The translations under genes were made by a program, and so were the position numbers. From positions 1 through 6,467 of the forward strand of contig CABRZL010000106.1 in assembly GCA_902475435.1 (NCBI GenBank): DNA of 6,467 bases, read 5' to 3'. Below are positions 1 through 5,438 of the stretch, in pieces. Numbering within the stretch: position 1 is the stretch's first letter; each line of letters opens with the position of its first letter. Under the pieces are notes generated by a model that did no database searches, had not been told where the DNA came from, and saw nothing but the letters and a program-made list of their open reading frames with translations. Source of the stretch: an uncultured Eubacteriales bacterium. Its GTDB lineage: Bacteria > Bacillota > Clostridia > Oscillospirales > Oscillospiraceae.

Positions 1-651
1 TCTACGATAGGAATCCTCGGTGGAACCGGTTCCTCCAAAACTTCTTTAATTCAGCTGATTTCCCGGCTCTATGATGTAACAGAAGGGCGCGTCCTTGTGG
101 GTGGTAGGGACGTCCGGGAATATGATCTTACTGCGCTGAGAGATCAGGTTGCAGTCGTCCTGCAAAAGAACGTTCTGTTTTCTGGCACCATTAAAGAAAA
201 CCTGCGCTGGGGAGACAAAAACGCCAGCGATGAGGAACTGGTCCGCGTTTGCCAACTTGCACAGGCAGACGAGTTCATTCGCCAGTTTCCAAAGCAGTAT
301 GATACATATATTGAGCAGGGCGGTACAAATGTATCCGGCGGTCAAAAACAGCGCTTATGCATTGCCCGTGCTCTGTTAAAGCGGCCCAAAATCCTAATTT
401 TGGACGATTCTACATCTGCTGTTGACACAAAAACAGATGCGCTGATCCGCAAAGCCCTTCGTGAAGAACTCCCTGATACTACAAAAATTATTATTGCGCA
501 ACGCGTTTCCTCCGTAGAAGATGCCGACCAAATTATTGTTCTAGATGGTGGAAAGATTGTCGAGCAGGGTACCCATGCAGAACTGATGGAACTAAACGGC
601 ATCTACCACGAAGTCTATGAATCTCAAACCAGAAGTAAGGAGGCAGTATGA
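1..651 (+). CDS. ABC exporter half-transporter, degenerate-site subunit; 5' end outside the window
   Basis: This is the last 216 residues of an ABC-B type exporter: the nucleotide-binding domain (NBD) from just before Walker A to the C-terminus. The transmembrane part lies upstream of the window. Visible motifs, numbered from the first codon here: Walker A GGTGSSKT (7-14), Q-loop Q55, ABC signature VSGGQ (111-115), Walker B ILILDD (131-136), D-loop SAVD and switch position Q167. Three positions are noncanonical: Ser for the third Walker A Gly, Asp136 for the catalytic Glu, and Gln167 for the switch His. In heterodimeric exporters (BmrCD, TM287/288 type) this pattern marks the subunit supplying Walker motifs to the degenerate ATP site, while its intact signature serves the partner's catalytic site. 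The stop overlaps the next gene's start by 4 bp (ATGA), so the two are co-translated. The sequence does not show the substrate; multidrug or peptide export is only the family expectation. Confidence 0.95.
   Translation, partial: STIGILGGTGSSKTSLIQLISRLYDVTEGRVLVGGRDVREYDLTALRDQVAVVLQKNVLFSGTIKENLRWGDKNASDEELVRVCQLAQADEFIRQFPKQYDTYIEQGGTNVSGGQKQRLCIARALLKRPKILILDDSTSAVDTKTDALIRKALREELPDTTKIIIAQRVSSVEDADQIIVLDGGKIVEQGTHAELMELNGIYHEVYESQTRSKEAV
637..643 (+). promoter_or_regulatory. Ribosome binding site of the second ABC gene
   Basis: AAGGAGG lies inside the last codons of the upstream gene. It is 4 nt from the ATG at 648 and 10 nt from a second in-frame ATG at 654. The spacing to 648 is rather short and that to 654 rather long, so either Met may be used. 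The 648 start gives the ATGA overlap and is preferred. Confidence 0.7.
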
Positions 652-2555
652 CTATGAATCGGACACAGCCCTCCAGAGCTCATACTTTTTTTCGTCTGCT
701 GGCTTACCTGTTCCAGCACTATAAACTTCAGCTTATTGTCGTTGTGATATGCGTGATTATTGGCTCCATTGCATCGGTTATTGCCACTATGTTTTTGCAG
801 CGCCTAATCGACAATTGCATTACTCCCGGTATTACGCAAGGTCTAGACGCGGTATGGTCTGACTTCATTTCAATTATTATAACAATGGGCGCTATTTATA
901 TATTGGGCGTATTGGCATCATTTTTATACACACGGATCATGGCCGCCGTAACGCAGGGGACGCTCATGCATTTACGGGATGACATGTTTAACCACATGCA
1001 GTCACTTCCGATTCGATATTTTGATACCCATGTCCACGGCGATATTATGAGTACCTACACCAATGATACGGACGCCATCCGCCAATTGATCGGCCAGAGC
1101 ATTCCCACTTTAATTCAGTCGGGACTTACATTTATCGCCATATTTTTAATGATGCTTTACTACAGCATTTGGCTCACAATTGCAGTCTGTGCCTTTATTT
1201 TCATCATGCTTATGATGACCAAAAAGCTGGCCGGCGCGAGCGCCTTCCATATGGTGGACCAACAAAAATCTCTGGCAGAAGAGGAAGGTTATATTGAGGA
1301 ATCTATCGAAGGCCAGCGGGTCATCAAGGTATTCTGCCATGAGGAAGAAAGCAAAAAAAGATTTCTTGAAATCAATGAAGAACTATTTCACAACAGTGAA
1401 AAGGCAAACCAATACGGTAACATTTTGATGCCCATACTTGCCAACATAGGCAACCTGATGTACGTCATTCTGGCGGTAATCGGCGGACTGCTTGTTTATT
1501 TCGGTGCGACAAACGTCTGTCTCACCGGCGTCAGTCCCGTCACAATCGGTGTCATTGTCTCGTTCCTGGGCATGTCCCGTCAACTGTCGCAGACCATTGG
1601 TCAGGCTTCTATGCAAACCTCTCTAATCGCCATGGGTATTGCCGGCGCCACCCGTGTATTTGAGCTGATGGATGAAACTCCGGAACAGGACGAAGGCTAT
1701 GTGACCCTGGTGCATGCCCGTAAAAACAGCGATGGCACCATAGAGGAAAGCCCTGTTCCCACCGGTATGTGGGCCTGGAAGCATCCTCATCGCAGCGACG
1801 GTTCTGTAACGTATACAGAACTCCGTGGTGATATTCAATTTGAGGACGTGGATTTCGGCTATACACCGGAGAAACTTGTATTGCATGACATTTCCCTTTA
1901 TGCAAAACCTGGCCAGAAAATCGCATTTGTAGGCGCTACCGGTGCCGGAAAGACCACCATTACCAACTTAATCAATCGGTTCTACGATATCACAGACGGT
2001 AAAATACGCTATGACGGCATCAACATCAGCAAAATCTGCAAACCGGACCTGCGCCGCTCCCTGGGTATTGTTCTGCAAGATGTGAATCTTTTCACCGGAA
2101 CCATCATGGATAATATCCGCTATGGACGTTTGGACGCCACAGATGAAGAGTGCATCGCCGCCGCCAAACTCGCCAATGCAGACAGCTTCATTCAACGGTT
2201 GCCGGATGGTTATCAGACCATGCTGACCGGAAACGGCTCCTCCCTCTCTCAGGGACAGCGTCAGCTTTTATCCATCGCGCGTGCGGCCGTAGCGGATCCC
2301 CCGGTCATGATTCTTGATGAAGCGACTTCTTCCATTGATACACGTACAGAAGTGCACGTCCAACAGGGTATGGATAATCTCATGGAGGGCCGCACCATCT
2401 TTGTGATTGCACATCGGCTTTCCACCGTTCGGAACAGTCAGGCGATCATGGTGCTCGATCATGGCCGCATTATTGAGCGCGGCACCCATGACGACCTGAT
2501 CGAACAAAAAGGCGTCTATTATCAGCTATATACCGGCGCTTTTGAATTGGAATAA
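648..2555 (+). CDS. ABC exporter half-transporter, catalytic-site subunit (TMD-NBD), 635 aa
   Basis: A complete half-transporter in the plasma membrane, presumed to pair with the upstream subunit. The N-terminal membrane domain has hydrophobic helices near residues 28-50, 72-95, 153-172, 174-192 and 265-287, with a last segment near 298-330. An unusually long linker (about 342-392, containing WAWKHPH) precedes the NBD. NBD motifs: A-loop Y405, Walker A GATGAGKT (429-436), Q-loop Q477, signature LSQGQ (533-537), Walker B VMILDE with catalytic Glu558, D-loop SSID, switch His589. Walker and switch residues are canonical, but the signature has Gln for the second Gly. That is the complement of the upstream subunit, giving one hydrolytic and one degenerate ATP site. 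I recall the long linker from other Firmicutes exporters, so it is probably a lineage trait rather than a novelty. Substrate unknown. Confidence 0.96.
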   Translation: MTMNRTQPSRAHTFFRLLAYLFQHYKLQLIVVVICVIIGSIASVIATMFLQRLIDNCITPGITQGLDAVWSDFISIIITMGAIYILGVLASFLYTRIMAAVTQGTLMHLRDDMFNHMQSLPIRYFDTHVHGDIMSTYTNDTDAIRQLIGQSIPTLIQSGLTFIAIFLMMLYYSIWLTIAVCAFIFIMLMMTKKLAGASAFHMVDQQKSLAEEEGYIEESIEGQRVIKVFCHEEESKKRFLEINEELFHNSEKANQYGNILMPILANIGNLMYVILAVIGGLLVYFGATNVCLTGVSPVTIGVIVSFLGMSRQLSQTIGQASMQTSLIAMGIAGATRVFELMDETPEQDEGYVTLVHARKNSDGTIEESPVPTGMWAWKHPHRSDGSVTYTELRGDIQFEDVDFGYTPEKLVLHDISLYAKPGQKIAFVGATGAGKTTITNLINRFYDITDGKIRYDGINISKICKPDLRRSLGIVLQDVNLFTGTIMDNIRYGRLDATDEECIAAAKLANADSFIQRLPDGYQTMLTGNGSSLSQGQRQLLSIARAAVADPPVMILDEATSSIDTRTEVHVQQGMDNLMEGRTIFVIAHRLSTVRNSQAIMVLDHGRIIERGTHDDLIEQKGVYYQLYTGAFELE

Positions 2556-2586
2556 TTCCAAACAAAAACAAGCAGGCGCAACAAGT

Positions 2587-2617
2587 AAGGGTGAAGGTTT
2601 ATGCCTTCCCCTTTCTT
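2587..2617 (+). terminator. Rho-independent terminator of the ABC exporter operon
   Basis: The arm AAGGGTGAAGG (2587-2597) pairs with CCTTCCCCTTT (2604-2614) around the 6-nt loop TTTATG, with one mismatch and one G-U pair. A T-rich stretch follows (TTTCTT). It lies about 30 nt after the stop at 2555. It might also weakly stop transcription arriving from the convergent HTH gene, but the minus-strand T-tract is poor. Confidence 0.75.
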
Positions 2618-2650
2618 CTATGTATCGTTTCAAAAACGTATATTCCGGGA

Positions 2651-3063
2651 TTATCCCTTTCCCACTGCGCACACCTTTTCCTCAAATTTCGACCAATCGA
2701 GTTTCTGGCCACAGCGGTCACAATAGGCCTGATATTCACGCTCCAGTGTTGTTTGACAGCGAGGACATACCGGATAACTGTTGATACCGTCCAAGCTCCG
2801 CATGTATTTCAGTTGTGAAACGGCCATCGGAGATCGGTAAGAAAGCGCTTCGGATGCCGGGCTGATTCGCAGCAGTTCATTTGGAGTTTTGTCAAATCCG
2901 GTACAAAGCTTCTCCAAGGTAATGATGGATGGCGTCGACTCCCTTCTGACAATACTGCCAAAAATCTGGAGCTCAAATCGCAGCGCTCGGCGGCACTTTC
3001 ATAACTGAGTTTGTCCTGATCGCAAAGTTGCAGAATGGAAACGGATAAATTGTCTAAAAACAT
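2651..3063 (-). pseudogene. XRE-type helix-turn-helix protein with C-terminal zinc ribbon, frameshifted
   Basis: Read from ATG 3063, the frame gives about 33 residues of a helix-turn-helix start (MFLDNLSVSILQLCDQDKL, then SYESAAERCDLSSRF). The rest of the HTH continues in another frame: GSIVRRESTPSIITLEKLC, then TGFDKTPNELL. The C-terminal part carries a zinc ribbon, CPRC-x11-CDRC, and the frame stops at 2651. Adding one T to the TTTTT run (plus-strand A's at 2960-2964) would restore one protein of about 137 aa reading SSRFFGSIVRR across the junction. It is probably a small DNA-binding regulator; its target is unknown. If the shift is real, the first frame adds about 50 unrelated residues and the protein is dead. 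No good Shine-Dalgarno sequence precedes the ATG. An in-frame TAA lies six codons upstream, so the start cannot be much earlier. The gene converges on the ABC operon. Confidence 0.8.
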
Positions 3064-3104
3064 TGAAATACCACGCTTTCTTTAGAATGTTTTTAGACTA
3101 ATTT
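3047..3104 (-). repeat. Long inverted repeat including the start codon of the HTH gene
   Basis: On the plus strand, arm AAATTGTCTAAAAACATT (3047-3064) and arm AATGTTTTTAGACTAATTT (3086-3104) are reverse complements apart from one bulged T. The inner 13 bp (3052-3064 with 3086-3098) are perfect. The 21-nt spacer holds the region where a ribosome binding site should be. In the minus-strand transcript, the arm holding the AUG and codons 2-6 would pair with the 5' leader. This could hide the start codon or serve as a DNA operator for the protein itself. Confidence 0.7.
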
Positions 3105-3122
3105 CATGGCCGTGTTCTCTCA

Positions 3123-3172
3123 AGGAAGGATCGTTCCTAAATTATCCATGGAAGTTTATAGGTAAATTCCAT
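3123..3172 (-). other. Two small hairpins in the leader of the HTH gene
   Basis: ATGGAA-G-TTTA (3148-3158) pairs with TAAATTCCAT (3163-3172) around TAGG, with one bulged G. AGGAA (3123-3127) pairs with TTCCT (3134-3138). Both lie between the proposed promoter and the start codon and would be transcribed as leader RNA. They match no riboswitch class I recognise. Confidence 0.35.
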
Positions 3173-3176
3173 TTAA

Positions 3177-3211
3177 ATATATTTATTCAGAACAGTAAAT
3201 TGTTACACAAA
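3177..3211 (-). promoter_or_regulatory. Two-block promoter-like element upstream of the HTH gene (copy 1)
   Basis: Reading the minus strand, TTTGTGTAA (3211-3203) is followed by 15 nt and then AATAAATATAT (3187-3177). The same two blocks with the same spacing occur upstream of the putative anti-sigma gene. It can be read as a weak sigma-A promoter (TTGTGT, 17 nt, AATAAA) or as an ECF-like -35 (TGTAAC) with an A/T-rich -10. It lies downstream of the sigma operon's terminator and about 115 nt before the HTH start codon, so it is the natural promoter for that gene. Confidence 0.55.
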
Positions 3212-3231
3212 TTTATGTGAAAATTTGCACA

Positions 3232-3271
3232 AAAAACCTCCTCAGTATCGTCAAAAACTGAGGAGGTTTTT
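3232..3271 (-). terminator. Strong rho-independent terminator of the sigma-factor operon, symmetric
   Basis: AAAAACCTCCTCAG (3232-3245) and CTGAGGAGGTTTTT (3258-3271) form a perfect 14-bp stem around a 12-nt loop. The GC core is 9 bp (CCTCCTCAG/CTGAGGAGG) and there are T-tracts on both strands. It lies 40 nt past the stop of the secreted-protein gene. Because of its symmetry it could also stop plus-strand transcription. Confidence 0.9.
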
Positions 3272-3311
3272 ATGGTTGTTATGGTAATGGTAAAAGGTGT
3301 TTTTTCAAAAG

Positions 3312-3761
3312 TTAGGTATAAGGTGTAACATAGGTCCCTGTATCACTGCCGGAGCTGTTTGCAGCTTTAAACGTTACCGACGCATAATATTTTTTCCCAG
3401 GTATCCCTTGATATGTAACAGAACCAGCATAAGATATGCGATTATAGCCCATCATACCAGGCGTGGTGTCGTACTCAAATGTTTTGACCGTGGCGCCGCT
3501 GGAATCCTTGATCCGAATCGTGGTTGCCCCCACACTGGTCATTCTCCCTGTCGCCGTGACGTCAAACGTCACTTCCACAGTTCCGTTTGTTTCGGAGATC
3601 GACGCAAAATATGCGGCCAGATATTCGCTGGCCCGAGGCATGATCACATCCTCCGCAGGTGCTTCTGTCTCAATTTCTACCGCCGATGCCGGCGTTGGAA
3701 CGGCGCAGAACATGGCCAGGGCCAAAAAGAGGGCAGCCAGCCGTCTGAATGTTATTTTCAT
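3312..3761 (-). CDS. Small secreted protein of unknown function, 149 aa
   Basis: The start at ATG 3761 is chosen because a classical signal peptide begins there: MKITFRR, then a hydrophobic stretch, with likely cleavage after ASA at residue 27. A GGGGTGA ribosome binding site lies just upstream. A longer in-frame start at 3821 would bury the signal peptide behind 20 residues that overlap the preceding gene. The mature part, about 120 residues, is rich in Thr, Ser, Gly and Val with alternating beta-like stretches; it has no Cys, no LPxTG anchor and no catalytic motif I can name. It begins near RASEYLAAYFASI and ends in a DTGTYVTPYT tail. The layout resembles a small secreted family in Clostridia (possibly DUF6147-like), but that match is from memory and uncertain. 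It starts 4 nt after the stop of the putative anti-sigma gene and is last in the operon, so it is probably an effector or envelope product of the sigma pathway. Confidence 0.85.
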   Translation of the reverse strand: MKITFRRLAALFLALAMFCAVPTPASAVEIETEAPAEDVIMPRASEYLAAYFASISETNGTVEVTFDVTATGRMTSVGATTIRIKDSSGATVKTFEYDTTPGMMGYNRISYAGSVTYQGIPGKKYYASVTFKAANSSGSDTGTYVTPYT

Positions 3762-3765
3762 AGTT

Positions 3766-4617
3766 TCACCCCATGTATATGGAATCAATGATATCATACA
3801 GATCTTCTTCTGACGAAACATTCAGAATCTCACACTCATATCCGGCGTTTACCCAGACAGCCGAGTACTTTCCCTTATTGGTCATAATGTGATGCTCAAT
3901 CCCCCCAACGTCGTAAACATCTGGTGCATCCGAATCCTTTTCCAGGACAGCCGATGATTCATAACTGGTGGCTCTGATCCGAATCGAGATGAGTTCGTTC
4001 CCCTTCTGGTAGTGTGCAGCAAACAAAGGACCTTTTTCCATCACAAGTAACTCCACAGCTTCATACCCCTCTGGAAGATATTTGGGAACAAGCTGTGCTG
4101 TTATGCCATGTTCATCCAATGCCGTCTGCAGTTCTGCATATGCATCATTTCGCTCCACAGTTGTGGAAGCCACATAATCCGGGAACGAAAGGCCAAAAGT
4201 CTCGTTTGTCCAGTTGGCAAGCACCTGAAACACATTGACGCCAGATGCCTGTACCACAAACAGCCCAAAGACTGCCACAAAAACCGCCACCAGCACGCCG
4301 TACCTAAGGGGGCGCAAACGGCGGACCTTCCTGGCGGGCTTGTCCGGCGCATTTTCATGCAACATGGGAAATTTATCGTGAAAGTTTCGTAAAGAATCTT
4401 CTGCTGTAATGATTTCTTTGCACGGGTTTCGTCTGTCCAGCTCATCCAAATAAGCGTCGATCAGCGCAAGCGTATCCTGGTCTGCCTCTGCTTCATCCAG
4501 TATCAGCTCGGACACCCTGTCTTGCAGTTCTTCTGTAGACAGGTTTGCTAGATGTGATTGGATTTGAGTGGCACGATCATTACCCATGCATTCTGAACAG
4601 TACCGATTCTCAGACAT
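3766..4617 (-). CDS. One-TM membrane protein with DUF4367-like C-terminal domain; putative anti-sigma factor
   Basis: A 283-residue protein. An acidic N-terminal region (1-95) is followed by a basic stretch (ARKVRRLRPLR, 95-105), one transmembrane helix (about 106-125), and an exterior region of about 155 residues. The last part, from roughly residue 175 to 281 (YLPEGYE..., ISIRIRATSYE, the VGGIEHHIM segment, AVWVNAGYECEI, DLYDIIDSIY), has the look of DUF4367. That domain often occurs in proteins encoded directly after an ECF sigma gene in Firmicutes. The positive-inside rule places the N-terminus in the cytoplasm, where it could hold the sigma factor, and the DUF4367 region outside as a sensor. 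The N-terminus has a CxxC (C7, C10) but not the full ZAS zinc motif. AGGAGG lies 8 nt before the ATG. The anti-sigma role is inferred from position and topology. Confidence 0.85.
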   Translation of the reverse strand: MSENRYCSECMGNDRATQIQSHLANLSTEELQDRVSELILDEAEADQDTLALIDAYLDELDRRNPCKEIITAEDSLRNFHDKFPMLHENAPDKPARKVRRLRPLRYGVLVAVFVAVFGLFVVQASGVNVFQVLANWTNETFGLSFPDYVASTTVERNDAYAELQTALDEHGITAQLVPKYLPEGYEAVELLVMEKGPLFAAHYQKGNELISIRIRATSYESSAVLEKDSDAPDVYDVGGIEHHIMTNKGKYSAVWVNAGYECEILNVSSEEDLYDIIDSIYMG

Positions 4618-4625
4618 CTAAAACA

Positions 4626-4631
4626 CCTCCT
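4626..4631 (-). promoter_or_regulatory. Ribosome binding site of the putative anti-sigma gene
   Basis: The minus strand reads AGGAGG, 8 nt before ATG 4617. It is consensus in sequence and spacing and supports that start. Confidence 0.9.
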
Positions 4632-4636
4632 ATTAT

Positions 4637-4671
4637 ATATATTTATTGAGGGTGCTGTTTTATTACACAAA
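4637..4671 (-). promoter_or_regulatory. Two-block promoter-like element upstream of the putative anti-sigma gene (copy 2)
   Basis: On the minus strand, TTTGTGTAA (4671-4663), 15 nt, then AATAAATATAT (4647-4637), identical in both blocks and in spacing to the copy upstream of the HTH gene. It lies in the 84-nt gap between the sigma and anti-sigma genes, ending 6 nt before the ribosome binding site. An internal promoter here would let the last two genes be transcribed apart from the sigma factor. A transcript from it would have a very short leader. Confidence 0.5.
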
Positions 4672-4701
4672 ATCTCAAAAAAATTCAAAAAAACTCAAAA
4701 A
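4671..4701. repeat. Three phased A-tracts (about 10-bp period), probable bent DNA
   Basis: Three imperfect 10-bp units follow each other: AATCTCAAAA, AAATTCAAAA, AAACTCAAAA. The resulting A-tracts are 4677-4683, 4687-4693 and 4697-4701, about one helical turn apart. Phased A-tracts bend DNA, and tracts just upstream of a -35 can act as UP elements. They sit between the sigma stop codon and the two-block element, directly upstream of the latter in the transcription direction. Confidence 0.6.
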
Positions 4702-5178
4702 TTATAGATTTCTTAAAAGCAGTTCTTCGCAGTGCTTTTTCGCACGAAATACTCTCGTACGACTGGCCGCCAAGGATATATGTAAACGCTCCGCTATTTC
4801 CTCATGGGTCAATCTTTCTTGAAAATACCAGATCAACAACTGACGTTCACTGGAGGTAAGCTCTTTGGGCAAAATCAAGTCGAAGGGTTCTTCCGTCGGA
4901 GGAGCCTGAAAATCGTTCAACTGACCAAGGGAGCATTCCGTTCTGCTTGCTCTTTTCAACTCATTCCCGATCAGATTCTTCATCGTCTGCGCAAGCCATC
5001 CATCGGGATTCTTTTCTTTGTTTTCGCTATCAGGGCTGGATAAGTATGTGAGAAACGCGTCATGAACAAGTTCTTCTGAACGTTCGGTGCTATACAGAAC
5101 AGCTTTGGCCATTCTAAACAGCCTTTTGTAATTTCTTAAATACAACTCGTCAAAGAGTCCCTGTTCTCGTTTTCCCAT
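4702..5178 (-). CDS. ECF-type RNA polymerase sigma factor, 158 aa
   Basis: A sigma-70 family protein of ECF size with only regions 2 and 4. Region 2 spans about residues 8-80: FDELYLRNYKRLFRMAK, SEELVHDAFLTYL, then the promoter-recognition helix around WLAQTMKNLIGNELKR. A short acidic linker follows (about 84-100). Region 4 is about 100-153, with the HTH at THEEIAERLHISLAASRTRV (124-143). It directs core RNA polymerase to a dedicated promoter set. The start at 5178 is supported by AGGAG 6 nt upstream and by a clear promoter. The putative anti-sigma gene follows after 84 nt, and the unit ends with a secreted protein, which suits an envelope-stress or surface-sensing role. I cannot assign the ECF group. 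Confidence 0.94.
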   Translation of the reverse strand: MGKREQGLFDELYLRNYKRLFRMAKAVLYSTERSEELVHDAFLTYLSSPDSENKEKNPDGWLAQTMKNLIGNELKRASRTECSLGQLNDFQAPPTEEPFDLILPKELTSSERQLLIWYFQERLTHEEIAERLHISLAASRTRVFRAKKHCEELLLRNL

Positions 5179-5191
5179 AAAACACTCCTAC

Positions 5192-5209
5192 TGATAATTA
5201 TTATTATCA
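5192..5209 (-). promoter_or_regulatory. Fur/PerR-like inverted repeat over the -10 and start of the sigma operon
   Basis: TGATAAT (5209-5203, minus strand) and ATTATCA (5198-5192) are perfect inverted arms 4 nt apart. Within the site, TAATAATAATTATCA (5206-5192) matches the Bacillus-type Fur 7-1-7 motif TGATAATNATTATCA at every defined position but one. A second, overlapping and weaker 7-1-7 match lies at 5209-5195. A repressor bound here would block the -10 and transcription start. The region is A/T-rich, so this is a candidate only. Confidence 0.4.
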
Positions 5210-5231
5210 ACGTTTCGACCTTTTTTGTCAA
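5203..5231 (-). promoter_or_regulatory. Sigma-A type promoter of the sigma-factor operon
   Basis: On the minus strand, -35 TTGACA (5231-5226) is perfect, the spacer is 17 nt and -10 GATAAT (5208-5203) matches 5 of 6. Transcription should begin near 5196. The leader would be about 18 nt and contain the AGGAG at 5189-5185. Housekeeping-type expression is implied, subject to the inverted repeat that overlaps it. Confidence 0.85.
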
Positions 5232-5235
5232 TGGT

Positions 5236-5244
5236 TTTGTGTAA
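5236..5244 (+). promoter_or_regulatory. Third copy of the TTTGTGTAA block, plus strand
   Basis: TTTTGTGTAAT lies just upstream of the sigma promoter, reading away from it towards the lipoprotein gene. The second block, AATAAATATAT, is absent at the expected spacing. A CGTA stands 15 nt after TGTAAT (5261-5264), as in some ECF -10 elements. It may be a regulator or ECF contact shared with the other two copies, or chance. Confidence 0.3.
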
Positions 5245-5409
5245 TCGTGTCATATGAGGGCGTACAAGCCATTTTTAGCAATTTTATTGTTGCAAATTAG
5301 TATTTTCTTTTCCATCGTTTTGCGCGGATTTTGTGAAAAAGAAAGCTGTTGGAAATAATCCAAGCAGCTCTGTTGGGTTTGCGCATCCTTGTTTTACCAA
5401 AAACATTGC
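5245..5409. other. Intergenic stretch between the divergent sigma and lipoprotein genes
   Basis: I find no supportable gene here. Besides the flanking promoters, the notable structure is a hairpin at 5344-5369: AGCTG+TTGGA pairs with TCCAA+CAGCT around AATAA, with one bulged G. On the minus strand it is followed by TTTCTTTTT, giving a terminator-like shape. No minus-strand gene ends there, so it may be a leftover terminator, the end of an unseen small antisense RNA, or a guard against read-through into the sigma promoter. Confidence 0.4.
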
Positions 5410-5438
5410 TTTCAAAATTGTGTTAGCTATGCTACAAT
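5410..5438 (+). promoter_or_regulatory. Extended -10 promoter of the solute-binding lipoprotein gene
   Basis: TGCTACAAT (5430-5438) is an extended -10 (TGn plus TACAAT, 5 of 6). The weak -35 TTTCAA (5410-5415) is 17 nt upstream. AATTGT (5416-5421) and ACAATT (5434-5439) are inverted, with TAGC/GCTA nested inside, so a dimeric repressor could bind across the promoter. Transcription should begin near 5445. Confidence 0.6.

Noticed and set aside
19..42. Ser in Walker A (GGTGSSKT) as a sign of gene decay
   Set aside because: Together with the Asp and Gln substitutions it matches the normal degenerate-site subunit of heterodimeric exporters; the frame is fully open.
3121..3150. Nine-codon ORF (MDNLGTILP) in the HTH leader
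   Set aside because: It has no ribosome binding site and is too short to separate from chance.
3206..3219. CACA-N6-TGTG in the first two-block element as a CRP site
   Set aside because: CRP sites read TGTGA-N6-TCACA; here the half-sites are in the opposite order, and the outer bases do not match.
3297..3791. Plus-strand ORF of 164 codons antisense to the secreted-protein gene
   Set aside because: The opposite strand carries a signal peptide, ribosome binding site, operon spacing and terminator. The plus-strand frame has none of these and its product is low-plausibility (Cys/Arg/His rich).
3762..3821. Longer start (ATG 3821) for the secreted protein
   Set aside because: It would add 20 residues ahead of a textbook signal peptide and overlap the end of the preceding gene. 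The ATG at 3761 has its own GGGGTGA site.
4632..4637. Exact TATAAT on the minus strand just before the anti-sigma ribosome binding site
   Set aside because: A transcript from it would begin inside or after the ribosome binding site, and no -35 is found at 16-18 nt.
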